Assembly: GCA_013289825.1 (NCBI GenBank)
Contig: JABCZF010000008.1
Span: 1 to 64,000, forward strand
DNA from: Acidobacteriota bacterium
GTDB taxonomy: Bacteria > Acidobacteriota > Terriglobia > Acidiferrales > UBA7541
DNA: 64,000 bases
Direction: 5' to 3'
The translations under genes were made by a program, and so were the position numbers. Below the pieces are notes generated by a model. The model was not told the DNA's origin. It saw nothing but the letters and a program-made list of their open reading frames with translations, and did not search any database. Positions 18,720 to 26,649 of this stretch are shown one piece after another (the stretch's first letter is position 1; every line of letters begins with the position of its first letter).

Positions 18720-19070
18720 TTATTCGTATCGCAGCGCCACGATGGGATCGACCCGCATGGCGCGGCGTGCAGGGAGGTAACAGGCGGCGAGCGCAACAGC
18801 AGCAAGTGCCACGGCGACGCTGGCAAATGTGGCAAAATCGTTTGGCGCAGCGCCGTAGAGCAGACCGGCCACGGCGCGGCCCATGCCCAGGGCGAGCGGG
18901 AGTACTACCAGCAAACCGATCAGAGCGAGCATCATTCCCTGACCCACGACCAACCGAAACACTTCCCCCGGCTTGGCGCCCAGAGCTAGGCGAATGGCGA
19001 TTTCACGTGTGCGCTCGCTCACGGCGTAGGCGATCACGCCGAACAGCTCCTGGTCGAGATCCTCGAGCAT
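18720..19070 (-). pseudogene. Internally deleted ADOP/MacB-type permease
   Basis: A 116-codon open frame with two parts that do not belong side by side. Residues 1-8 (MLEDLDQE), together with the upstream in-frame GGRKR, match the extreme N-terminal domain of acidobacterial duplicated orphan permeases. From residue 9 on (LFGVIAYAVSERTREIAIR, RLVVGQGMMLALIG, then the PARRAMRVDPIVALRYE end) it matches the C-terminal FtsX bundle. Intact ADOP proteins are about 800 residues, so roughly 700 codons between the ends are missing, yet the frame is kept. The PadR gene that normally partners such permeases lies directly upstream. It may still make a small membrane protein but cannot be a working permease. 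Confidence 0.8.
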
Positions 19071-19100
19071 GCGCTTCCTGCCACCTCATGATTTGTCCTC

Positions 19101-19448
19101 CTACCCCGTCGGCCGGAGAATTCGCGCGATCGCCTGCGCCAGCTTGTCCCACTTGCGGGTCTCCAGCGTCAATTGCCGTCGGCCCTTGGGCGTCAGCTTG
19201 TAAAACTTAGCCCGACGGTTGTTTTCCGAGGTTCCCGGCTCGGCCGAGATCCATCGCCGCTTGATGAGCCGGTGCAACGCGGGGTACAGCGATCCCTGCT
19301 CCACCTGCAACACATCTTCTGAATTGAATTCGATGGCTTTGGCGATAGCGTGGCCGTGCACCGGCCCCAGCAACAGCGTGCGCAGAATCAGCAAGTCCAG
19401 CGTCCCCTGCAGCAGCTCGGTGCGCTCGTGTTCTTCTTTGGTAGACAT
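19101..19448 (-). CDS. PadR-family transcriptional regulator
   Basis: 115 residues, the usual length for the short PadR class found with ADOP permeases. Winged-helix motifs: [25 protein letters not shown] split over residues 9-33, [19 protein letters not shown] and [17 protein letters not shown]. The protein appears intact. Its partner permease gene, 30 bp downstream, has lost its middle, so the regulator may be left without its target or may act elsewhere. Confidence 0.93.
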   Translation of the reverse strand: MSTKEEHERTELLQGTLDLLILRTLLLGPVHGHAIAKAIEFNSEDVLQVEQGSLYPALHRLIKRRWISAEPGTSENNRRAKFYKLTPKGRRQLTLETRKWDKLAQAIARILRPTG

Positions 19449-19510
19449 CCTAGGTGAAGATATGGTTCTTCGAGTAGAATGTCAAGGGGAGCGAACGATC
19501 GGGCCGCGCA

Positions 19511-19540
19511 TTGACACTCCGGAGACCCTCGGCATACACT
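19511..19540 (+). promoter_or_regulatory. Promoter of the btuFCD transcript
   Basis: TTGACA at 19511-19516 and TACACT at 19535-19540, with an 18-bp spacer, directly precede the cobalamin riboswitch. The -35 box is a perfect sigma-70 consensus. Confidence 0.65.
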
Positions 19541-19548
19541 GAGTTTCG

Positions 19549-19650
19549 AATTTGCAGGCAAGGGAAGTGGGGAAGGCCGTGAGAATCGGCCGCGGTCCCG
19601 CCACTGTTATCGGCTGAAAGAGCCGTAAGCCAGGCTACCCTCCCGCGCCG
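19549..19650 (+). ncRNA. Cobalamin riboswitch 1
   Basis: Conserved blocks of the cobalamin aptamer occur in the right order: GCAAGGGAAGTGGGG near 19558, a GAGAATC segment near 19581, GCGGTCCCGCCACTGT near 19592, and the B12 box AAGCCAGGCTACC at about 19627-19639. It is compact, without the long peripheral insert of the second copy. It is followed by an intrinsic terminator and then btuF, so binding of cobalamin should switch off transcription of the uptake operon. Confidence 0.92.
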
Positions 19651-19687
19651 CAGAGGCTAGCGCTTTTCGCGAGAGGAAGCGTTGCCG

Positions 19688-19719
19688 AAAGCCCCAGGGA
19701 TGTCTCGTGGGGCTTTTTT
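19688..19719 (+). terminator. Riboswitch-controlled intrinsic terminator
   Basis: Perfect 9-bp stem AAAGCCCCA / TGGGGCTTT closed by an 11-nt loop and followed by further T residues. It lies between riboswitch 1 and the btuF start, the layout of transcriptional attenuation. Confidence 0.85.
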
Positions 19720-19761
19720 GTTGTGCAAAGGATGTGGTTTTGTCGACGGGGATTTGTGTCC

Positions 19762-20829
19762 ATGCGGAAAGACGCACAAAAGAATATTCCGGCAAGAAGC
19801 GCTGTTGCCGCACTGCTGGTGTGCGCTGCGTGGTGCTGTCCTCCATCGCAGGCACAAACGCCGACGGAGAGCCCGGCCGCCGCACCGCTCTATAAGGATT
19901 TCGTGGATGAAGCAGGCCGCACGGTTCGCATACCGCAACCCGTGCAGCGCATCGTCTCTCTGGCCCCCAGTCTTACAGAAACCATCTACGCGCTTGGCTT
20001 AGAGGATCGGCTGGTCGGAGACACAGATTACTGTGATTATCCGCCCGACGCTCAGAAAAAAACCAAAGTGGGCGGAGCTATCAACCCAAGTCTGGAACAA
20101 ATTGTTGCCCTTCGGCCTGATCTTGTTCTCGTCACCAAGAGTTTGAATCTTATCGAGACTGTGCACGCCCTCGATAATCTCGGCGTCTCCTCCTATGGCA
20201 CGGATCCCCACACCGTCGAGGAAATCATCTCCTCGACCGAGCGGCTCGCTGACGTGCTCGGCGTGCCGGAAGCGGGCACGACTCTTGGCGCGGATCTCCA
20301 ACGCCACCTCGCGGATCTGCAACAGCATCTGAACGGGTTGCCCGCGCGCCGCGTGCTCTTCATCGTTTGGTCGGATCCGTTGATCTCCGTGGGCAAAGGC
20401 ACTTTTATCGCCGATGCGTTGCGACTCGCAGGCGCCACCTCCATCGTTGACTCTCGACAAGACTGGCCTCATATGAGTCTCGAGGAAGTTGTCCGACTGC
20501 AGCCCGACTTTCTCGTCTTTGCCGCTTCGCATTCCGACAGCGGACAAAATGATTTCGATGTGCTCGCCGAGCGGCCCGGATGGCGCGGTCTAGAAGCTGT
20601 CCGCAACCGCCGTTTTGCCGTCATCAGCGATGCCGTGAACAGGCCAGCGCCGCGCATCGTGACGGCTATTGAGGATCTCGCCCGCCAGTTGCATCCCGAA
20701 GCTTTTTCCTCGCATCCCGAAGACGAAAAGGAAAAGAAACCGCCTCCTCAACAACAACTTTCTCTTGGGATAACCGGTGCATCCAGCGGTGATCGCGTTC
20801 TCTTGGAGGCTTGCGCTTGCGCCCTTTGA
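19762..20829 (+). CDS. btuF: Cobalamin ABC transporter substrate-binding protein
   Basis: 355 residues from ATG 19762; an upstream ATG-like start at 19723 would fall at the terminator. Signal segment SAVAALLVCAAWCCPPSQA at about 13-31. The mature part has the BtuF/FecB-like fold: VRIPQPVQRIVSLAPSLTE, GDTDYCDYPPDAQ, KVGGAINPSLEQIVALRPDLVL, later SVGKGTFIADALRLAGA and RRFAVISDAVNRPAPRI. It should capture B12 in the periplasm and pass it to BtuCD. A Glu/Lys/Pro/Gln-rich tail (EDEKEKKPPPQQQ) extends past the fold and overlaps the next gene. First gene after riboswitch 1. Confidence 0.92.
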   Translation: MRKDAQKNIPARSAVAALLVCAAWCCPPSQAQTPTESPAAAPLYKDFVDEAGRTVRIPQPVQRIVSLAPSLTETIYALGLEDRLVGDTDYCDYPPDAQKKTKVGGAINPSLEQIVALRPDLVLVTKSLNLIETVHALDNLGVSSYGTDPHTVEEIISSTERLADVLGVPEAGTTLGADLQRHLADLQQHLNGLPARRVLFIVWSDPLISVGKGTFIADALRLAGATSIVDSRQDWPHMSLEEVVRLQPDFLVFAASHSDSGQNDFDVLAERPGWRGLEAVRNRRFAVISDAVNRPAPRIVTAIEDLARQLHPEAFSSHPEDEKEKKPPPQQQLSLGITGASSGDRVLLEACACAL

Positions 20830-21857
20830 CCCTCAGCCGGTTGCTCACGCACTGCGCGATTCTCTCTGCCGTCCTTTTCGTCGTGGTGGTGATCGCGCTC
20901 AAGCTCGGCGCTGTGCCCGTGTCTCTCTACGGCTTGGGCCACGATCTGCTGCGCGTCCTTTTTCGCCAAACCAGCCAACTCTCTAGTGAATATCAACTCA
21001 TTATTTTTGATATTCGGTTGCCGCGCATTCTGCTGGGAATTTTTGTTGGCGCATCGCTTTCCGTCGCGGGCGCCAGTTTTCAGGCGCTGCTGCGCAATCC
21101 TTTGGCGGACCCCTATGTGCTCGGCGTGTCCAGCGGCGCCGCGGTCGGCGCCATTGTCGCCTTGATTGTCGAGCCTCATCTGGCCCTCGCGCCGGCTGTC
21201 GCTGCGCTCTTGACGCCCGTAGGCGCTTTTCTCGGCGCGGCACTCACGGTGACGGCGGTCTATTTCCTGGGCCTTCGCGAAGGTCAAATCGACAGCGGAA
21301 CTTTGCTCCTCGCCGGTATTATTACGGCGTCCTTTCTGCAGGCTATCATTATGTTTTTCATGTCCACGCTGACCGGCGGCAACTACCGCGGCATGGCTTT
21401 CTGGATGATGGGTGAACTCTCCACACCGCCTCAACACATTGTCAGCTTGATCCTCCGCTTCGGTTTTTTTCTTGCTGCTGGGACCATCTACACCACCGCG
21501 TCGGATTTGAATCTGCTTCTCGCTGGCGAGAAAGAAGCCATGCACCTCGGCGTGGACGTGCGCCGCGTTCGCTTGGTCGTTTACATTGCCGCATCCCTGC
21601 TAACCGGCTTGGCCGTTTCCGTCAGCGGCGCTATCGGCTACGTCGGCCTGCTGGTGCCCCATGTGATGCGCCTCCTCTTCGGTTCCGATCATCGCATCCT
21701 TTTGCCGACGGCCGCGTTCGGCGGCGCCATCGCTGTAGTGGTCGCCGATACTCTCGCGCGCACAGTCGTTTCTCCCGCGGAACTTCCCGTCGGTGCCATG
21801 ACCGCCATCGCCGGCGCACCGCTTTTTCTTTATTTAATGCGCAGGAGGCTGACGTGA
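20817..21857 (+). CDS. btuC: Cobalamin ABC transporter permease (FecCD family)
   Basis: About 346 residues. TTG at 20817 is preferred because GGAGG at 20805-20809 is seven bases upstream; a TTG at 20811 is too close. The gene starts inside the last codons of btuF, so translation is probably coupled. Some ten hydrophobic segments are present. FecCD motifs: DIRLPRILLGIFVGASLSVAG split at 67-87, FQALLRNPLADPYVLGVSSG, WMMGELS, LGVDVRR and SGAIGYVGLLVPHVMR. It forms the inner-membrane channel for B12 with BtuD. Confidence 0.93.
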   Translation: MRPLTLSRLLTHCAILSAVLFVVVVIALKLGAVPVSLYGLGHDLLRVLFRQTSQLSSEYQLIIFDIRLPRILLGIFVGASLSVAGASFQALLRNPLADPYVLGVSSGAAVGAIVALIVEPHLALAPAVAALLTPVGAFLGAALTVTAVYFLGLREGQIDSGTLLLAGIITASFLQAIIMFFMSTLTGGNYRGMAFWMMGELSTPPQHIVSLILRFGFFLAAGTIYTTASDLNLLLAGEKEAMHLGVDVRRVRLVVYIAASLLTGLAVSVSGAIGYVGLLVPHVMRLLFGSDHRILLPTAAFGGAIAVVVADTLARTVVSPAELPVGAMTAIAGAPLFLYLMRRRLT

Positions 21858-22723
21858 CCAGTTACGCGCGCTCCTCAGCTTCCCCCAGGTCACGGCCGAT
21901 CGGCGACGCCGGTGATTTCAACTCCGATGTTCGTTTGAGCGTCGAACAGGTCAGCTATGCTTACTCCGCCAATCCAACCCAAGCGCCACTATTCACGCTC
22001 GAGGCCACAAGCTTTCAGGCGCGTGCCGGCGAAATCGTCGCGATTGTGGGGCCCAACGCCTGTGGCAAATCCACTCTGTTAAAGCTGATCGCTGGCGCTC
22101 TCGAGCCGCTTTCCGGCCGCGTGCTTTTAAATGGTTTCCTGACTCACGCGCTTCCGCACCGAACCCGCGGACAGCGCATCGCCATGGTGCAGCAGGAAAG
22201 CCCCCTGCTTTTCCCCTCGCGCGCCTGGGAGTTTGTTCTCCAGGGAAGACATCCCTACGGCCGCACACTGCGGTTCGAGACAGAAGAAGATGTCCTCATC
22301 GCTCGCAATGCGCTTGCACAGGTCGGCGCGGAACATCTCAGCGACCGCTTGATGGATCAAATCTCCGGCGGCGAGAAGCAACGCGTCATTCTGGCGCGGG
22401 CCCTCGCGCAGCAACCACTGCTTCTCCTGTTGGATGAGCCCACGCTGCATCTTGATATCGGTGCGCAGGTCGATCTGCTCGAAACGCTGCGCCGGCTGGC
22501 GTCCGCCAACCGCTATACGGTTGTCGTCGTGACCCATGAGCTGAATCTCGCCGGGCAATATGCGGACCAGGTCGCACTTTTTCAGAAGGGCAAATGTCTT
22601 CGCGTTGGACCGCCCGCAAGCGTCTTCCAGCGCGAACTTCTCGAACAGGTTTTTCAGACGCCGCTTACCGTGGAGCTCGGCTCGTCTGGCCGTCCACGTG
22701 TAAACATGCCGCCTGCAAAATAA
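21854..22723 (+). CDS. btuD: Cobalamin ABC transporter ATPase
   Basis: 289 residues from a GTG whose GTGA overlaps the btuC stop by four bases. Walker A GPNACGKST, Q-loop region MVQQESPLLFPSRAWEFVLQ, signature ISGGEKQRVILARAL, Walker B LLLLDEPTLHLD and switch His in VVVTHELN. The FecE/BtuD class is clear. An N-terminal extension of about 30 residues (Ser/Arg-rich) precedes the ABC domain. It powers the BtuFC transporter and closes the first B12 operon. Confidence 0.93.
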   Translation: MTSYARSSASPRSRPIGDAGDFNSDVRLSVEQVSYAYSANPTQAPLFTLEATSFQARAGEIVAIVGPNACGKSTLLKLIAGALEPLSGRVLLNGFLTHALPHRTRGQRIAMVQQESPLLFPSRAWEFVLQGRHPYGRTLRFETEEDVLIARNALAQVGAEHLSDRLMDQISGGEKQRVILARALAQQPLLLLLDEPTLHLDIGAQVDLLETLRRLASANRYTVVVVTHELNLAGQYADQVALFQKGKCLRVGPPASVFQRELLEQVFQTPLTVELGSSGRPRVNMPPAK

Positions 22724-22749
22724 GTAGCGGTTCCATCGTTCACCTAAAC

Positions 22750-22768
22750 GCCGCGGTCCATCCGCGGC
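22750..22768 (+). other. GC-rich hairpin after btuD
   Basis: Perfect 7-bp stem GCCGCGG / CCGCGGC with a 5-nt loop, 27 bp past the btuD stop. No T-tract follows, so it may be a weak terminator, a 3' end protector, or part of the leader of the next transcript. Confidence 0.4.
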
Positions 22769-22794
22769 ATTTGAATCACCCCTAGCGGGCCACC

Positions 22795-23075
22795 GCGCCC
22801 CCCACAAGTACCGCGGACTTCGTGCACGGGAAGACGGTGCGTAAACTCCGGCCAACGCCGGGGTCAACGTGAAAAAGCCGTCGCCGCCGCGCGACTGTAA
22901 GGCGGAACAAGGTACAGCTGCGGCCACTGCGGCGCATCGCTCACTCCACGCGATCCGGCTAAGGATCGCGCCAGAATAGCGGGCGGCGCCACGGGAAGGC
23001 CCCCGCACTGGCCCCTGGAAATAACCATAAATGGGGTCGGAACTGCCCGCCAAGCCAGGAGACCGGCGAAGTCTG
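22795..23075 (+). ncRNA. Cobalamin riboswitch 2 (long form)
   Basis: Aptamer blocks in order: CACGGGAAGACGGTGCG near 22825, AAACTCCGG, GCCGCGCGACTGTAAGG near 22889, GGCCACTGCGG near 22922, ACGGGAAGGC near 22991 and the canonical B12 box CAAGCCAGGAGACCGGC at 23051-23067. A peripheral insert of about 60-70 nt lies between the GCCACTG and GGGAAGGC blocks. It precedes the BtuB-like receptor gene. No T-tract terminator is seen afterwards, which points to control of translation. Confidence 0.9.
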
Positions 23076-23117
23076 CAAGCCCGAGCGATCTCTTCCAAGC
23101 GCCAGGCCAACCTTCAA

Positions 23118-23141
23118 CTCCCGCGCGAGAGGGAGCGGAGG
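23118..23141 (+). promoter_or_regulatory. RBS-proximal hairpin of riboswitch 2
   Basis: CTCCC at 23118-23122 can pair with GGGAG at 23131-23135, immediately before the GGAGG ribosome site at 23137-23141 and the ATG at 23147. Pairing could mask the ribosome site when cobalamin is bound. Assignment as the expression platform is inferred. Confidence 0.45.
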
Positions 23142-23146
23142 AAAAC

Positions 23147-25336
23147 ATGAAAATGAGAATTCTCGGAACTACTTTTCTTTTTTTTGCGGTGTTCGCAGTT
23201 AGCTTTTCTTCTCCAGCACAAAATAATCCCTCCGATACCCTGCTTTTCGGAAAACTCACGGATCCTTCCGGTTATGGCGTCGGCAACGTCAAAATCACGG
23301 CGCAGCTTGAACACCGTCCGAACGCTCATCTCAGTTCGGCGACTTCCACCGAAGACGGCAGCTATTTGCTGGCGCTTCCGCCGGGCCACTACCACGTCCA
23401 TTTTCAACACGCATCCTTCGTCGCTCGCGATTTCATTCTGGATTTCGCGGCCGCCGAGCATCGCTCTCTCGATATCCGCCTGCAGATCGAGCGCGTCTCA
23501 GAAAACGTCGTTGTCACTGCCAACGCTCAGCCGCAGGAGATCGATCGCACTCCCGCGCCGGTGGACATCATCGGCTCCCAGGAAATCCAGCAGCGCCAAG
23601 CCGTCTCGCTTCCCGATCTGCTGTCAACGCAAACCGGCCTGAACATCGCCCGAACCGGTCCGATCGGCGGCCTGGCGACGGTATTTCTTGATGGCGGCGA
23701 TTCCAGCTTCACAAAAGTCCTCATCGACGGCGTTCCCGTCAATGAACCAGGAGGCGATCTCAATTTCTCCAATCTGACTCTCGACAACGTAGACAAAGTC
23801 GAAATCGTTCACGGCGCCGAAAGCGCTCTTTACGGTACGGACGCCATGTCCGGCGTGATTCAGCTCTTCAGCCACACCGGTTCCACGCGCATCCCAGAAC
23901 TCAATCTATTCGCCGAAGGCGGCAGTTTCTCTTCCGCTCGCGGAGGTGCACAAATCAGCGGCTTGGTCGACAAATTCGACTACTCCGTCGCTGGCTCCTA
24001 TTTGGGGACCGACGGCGAAGGCGTGAACGACGCTTTCCTGAACCGTGGCTTCGCTGGCAATGTGGGCTACAGCTTCTCGGACTCGAATCAACTGCGTCTC
24101 ACCGTTCGCAGCAATGCGAGCTTCGCCGGCACCCCCGGCCAAACTCTTTTCGGCCCCAGCTTTACCGACCCGACCGCCTACGACGATCTCCGCCAGCTCT
24201 CGGCCAGTCTAAGCTGGAACTTTCTGACCGGCTCACATTGGGTCCATCGCATCACGGCCGTGGAATCGCGTATTCTCGACACCGCAGGCTTTCCTGATTT
24301 TGATTTTTTCGCCACCGACCAATTCAATCGCGCCGGCTTCTTCGAACAATCCACATATTCCTTCCGCCGCGGGGCCGCGACCGCAGGCTATCAATACGAA
24401 GTGGAGAATGCTTTTCCCAGCAACCTCAGCGGCGTCCACGCCCGCCGGAACAATCAAGCCGGCTTCCTGGACGCTCGTTGGGCGCCGGTTTCCCGCCTTA
24501 CACTTAGCGCCGGCGCTCGCGCAGAAGACAACACGAACTTCGGCACGCGCGTTGTGCCCCGCGTGGGCGCCGTCTATGCGCTGCACTATTCCAAAGGCCT
24601 CTTGGGAGACACCCGCGCCAAAGTCTCTTACGGGCAGGGTATCGAGGAGCCGACGGTCTTCGAATCGTTTAGCTCGGACCCCTGCAACCCCGGCGATCCT
24701 TCCTTGCGCCCCGAGCGCAGCCGCACGATTAACGCCGGAGTGGACCAGTATTTCAGCGACGATCGTTTTCGCATTTCTGCCGGCTATTTCACGAGCCAAT
24801 TTCGCGACCTGATCAATCAGGAAGTCGGCCCGCCGAATCCTATCTGTTTCAGCGGAAACGAAATGTTGTTTTTCAACACTGATCTCTCCCGTGCCCGTGG
24901 CGTGAATTGGTCGGGCGAGGCGCACCTAAATCACTGGCTCTTGCTCAAAGGCAACTACTCCTACGATGACACTCGCGTCCTCGCAGCCGTCGCCTCGGCC
25001 CCCGCCATCGAGCAACCAGGCAACCATCTTCTCCGCCGCCCTGTGAACTCAGGCCATCTGTGGTTAAACGCGAACTACCGCCGGTTCAACTTCAATCTCG
25101 CCGGCTATTTCACCGGAGTCCGCACCGACAGCGACTTCGACGGCTTCGGCCTCACCCGCAATCCCGGCTACGCCCGTTTCGATGTCGCAACAAGTTACAA
25201 CTTCGGCAGAGGCTTTTCTTTCTACGGCCGCGTCACCAACCTCCTCGACAAGCAGTATCAGGACGCGATTGGTTTTCCCGCGCTAGGCCGCGATTTCCGC
25301 CTCGGCATGAACTATCGCTTCGGCGGCAGAAACTGA
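23147..25336 (+). CDS. btuB: TonB-dependent outer-membrane receptor, BtuB-like
   Basis: 729 residues with signal peptide (residues 1-25, ending SFSSPAQ). A carboxypeptidase-regulatory-like beta domain comes next (LFGKLTDPSGYGVGNVKI), then the plug domain (PVDIIGSQEIQQR, DLLSTQTGLNIARTG, VLIDGVPVNEPGG, VEIVHGAESALYGTDAMSGV) and a 22-strand-type barrel with the family segment GYARFDVATSYNFGRGFSFY near the end. The plug plus the riboswitch directly upstream make B12 the likely ligand. The last residue is Asn rather than the usual aromatic. The next gene begins six bases later. Confidence 0.92.
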   Translation: MKMRILGTTFLFFAVFAVSFSSPAQNNPSDTLLFGKLTDPSGYGVGNVKITAQLEHRPNAHLSSATSTEDGSYLLALPPGHYHVHFQHASFVARDFILDFAAAEHRSLDIRLQIERVSENVVVTANAQPQEIDRTPAPVDIIGSQEIQQRQAVSLPDLLSTQTGLNIARTGPIGGLATVFLDGGDSSFTKVLIDGVPVNEPGGDLNFSNLTLDNVDKVEIVHGAESALYGTDAMSGVIQLFSHTGSTRIPELNLFAEGGSFSSARGGAQISGLVDKFDYSVAGSYLGTDGEGVNDAFLNRGFAGNVGYSFSDSNQLRLTVRSNASFAGTPGQTLFGPSFTDPTAYDDLRQLSASLSWNFLTGSHWVHRITAVESRILDTAGFPDFDFFATDQFNRAGFFEQSTYSFRRGAATAGYQYEVENAFPSNLSGVHARRNNQAGFLDARWAPVSRLTLSAGARAEDNTNFGTRVVPRVGAVYALHYSKGLLGDTRAKVSYGQGIEEPTVFESFSSDPCNPGDPSLRPERSRTINAGVDQYFSDDRFRISAGYFTSQFRDLINQEVGPPNPICFSGNEMLFFNTDLSRARGVNWSGEAHLNHWLLLKGNYSYDDTRVLAAVASAPAIEQPGNHLLRRPVNSGHLWLNANYRRFNFNLAGYFTGVRTDSDFDGFGLTRNPGYARFDVATSYNFGRGFSFYGRVTNLLDKQYQDAIGFPALGRDFRLGMNYRFGGRN

Positions 25337-25342
25337 CCGTTG

Positions 25343-26032
25343 ATGATCAGCCCTGAACCCGTTCTTTTCTGCTGGAGCGGCGGCAAGGACAGCGCCATGG
25401 CGCTGCATTCGCTGCTCCAGCGGAGCGACACGCACGTCGTCGCGCTCCTAACCACCATAACCGAAGGTTACGAGCGCATCAGCATGCACGGAGTCCGGCG
25501 CGAACTTCTCCATCGGCAGGTCCAATCCATCGGTCTGCCGCTTCACGAAGTCCGCATCCCGCCGCAGTGCGTCAATCCCATCTACGAAGCGCGCATGGAA
25601 GAAGCGCTTCGCGTGCACCTTAAAAACGGCGTTCAAACAGTGGCCTTCGGTGATATTTTCCTGGAGGACCTCCGCGCCTATCGCGAAAAGAATCTCGCGC
25701 GCATGGGGATGACCGCCCTCTTTCCCATCTGGAAGCGGGACACCCGCGAGCTGATCCGCTCCTTTCACGCCAATCGATTCCGCGCCATCGCTGTCTGCGT
25801 GGACAGCAAAGTCCTCGATCCCAGCTTTGCCGGCCGCGAACTGGACGAATCCTTCTTTCGCGATCTTCCGCCGAAGGCGGACTCCTGCGGCGAAAACGGC
25901 GAATTCCACACTTTCGTTTTCGATGGCCCCCTCTTTCAGTTTCCCATGCACGTCCGCACGGGAGAGATCGTCAACCGGGATGGTTTTGTTTTTTGCGATA
26001 TTCTCGAGGAAATGGAGAAAGCAACAAAATGA
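25343..26032 (+). CDS. Dph6-related PP-loop ATP pyrophosphatase
   Basis: 229 residues. The ATG at 25343 is taken over the TTG one codon earlier. The PP-loop FCWSGGKDSAMAL at about residues 8-20 is intact, followed by MHGVRRELLHRQVQSIGLPLH, VAFGDIFLEDLRAYREKNL, LFPIWKRDT, and the conserved CGENGEFHTFVFDGP. This matches the diphthine-ammonia ligase-like family, whose bacterial members have no diphthamide substrate. It sits directly between the B12 receptor and a membrane protein, with an ATGA overlap to the latter, so a role in handling B12 or a precursor is possible but unproven. Confidence 0.9.
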   Translation: MISPEPVLFCWSGGKDSAMALHSLLQRSDTHVVALLTTITEGYERISMHGVRRELLHRQVQSIGLPLHEVRIPPQCVNPIYEARMEEALRVHLKNGVQTVAFGDIFLEDLRAYREKNLARMGMTALFPIWKRDTRELIRSFHANRFRAIAVCVDSKVLDPSFAGRELDESFFRDLPPKADSCGENGEFHTFVFDGPLFQFPMHVRTGEIVNRDGFVFCDILEEMEKATK

Positions 26033-26583
26033 ATGCGCAAATGTCCGAAAAAGAAAACCTGTTTTACCGCACGCTGCTTGCTCTGGCCATAATTGCTTTG
26101 GCCGCCGCGCTGCGCATCGCTCCGCACCCCTGGAACTTCACCCCGTTCGGCGCAATGGCGTTGTTTTCCGGCGCGATCATCAGGGACCGCCGTCTGGCGT
26201 TTTTCTTTCCCATTCTCGCGCTCTTCGTCGGCGACATCTTCATCGGCCTTCACAGACTGCTGCCCGTGGTCTACGCCAGCTTTCTCGTCAGTGTGGCCAT
26301 CGGCTTCTGGCTGCGTCGCCGTCGCAGTCTTGGACGCATCACCCGAGCCACGCTTCTCGGCGCCATTCAATTCTTCCTAGTCACCAATTTTGCCGTCTGG
26401 GCTTTTGGCCTTTCCTACCCCCGCAACAGCGCCGGTTTGCTGGCCTGCTATGTCGCGGGAATTCCGTTCTTTTGGAACACGCTGGCTGGAGACGCCGTCT
26501 ACGCCACGTTACTGTTTGGCGGCTTGGCCCTTGCCGAGCGCTTCTTTCCCGCCCTCCGCGAATCGTCTTTCGAAAAAGCTTAG
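26029..26583 (+). CDS. Small polytopic membrane protein (DUF6580-like putative transporter)
   Basis: 184 residues from ATG 26029, overlapping the previous stop as ATGA, so translation is coupled. Five or six hydrophobic segments: LLALAIIALAAALR, FGAMALFSGAII, LAFFFPILALFVGDIFIG, YASFLVSVAIGFWL, LLGAIQFFLVTNFAVWAFGL and AGDAVYATLLFGGLALAE. Conserved-looking loops are RIAPHPWNFTPFGA and YPRNSAGLLACYVAGIPFFW. It resembles the DUF6580 putative transport family and has the size and shape of an ECF S-component. Position at the end of a riboswitch-led B12 operon suggests transport of a corrinoid or related compound (inference). Confidence 0.78.
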   Translation: MNAQMSEKENLFYRTLLALAIIALAAALRIAPHPWNFTPFGAMALFSGAIIRDRRLAFFFPILALFVGDIFIGLHRLLPVVYASFLVSVAIGFWLRRRRSLGRITRATLLGAIQFFLVTNFAVWAFGLSYPRNSAGLLACYVAGIPFFWNTLAGDAVYATLLFGGLALAERFFPALRESSFEKA

Positions 26584-26627
26584 GCGACTGTCCGCGCATT
26601 GCCGCGGTCTCGTCCTAGCCCAGGCTG

Positions 26628-26637
26628 GTGCTATAAT
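26628..26637 (+). promoter_or_regulatory. Extended -10 promoter of gatB
   Basis: TG-C-TATAAT, a perfect extended -10 element, ends 12 bp before the gatB ATG at 26650. No good -35 is seen, which is usual for extended -10 promoters. The implied leader is only a few bases long. Confidence 0.6.
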
Positions 26638-26649
26638 TCTCGCTCCATT

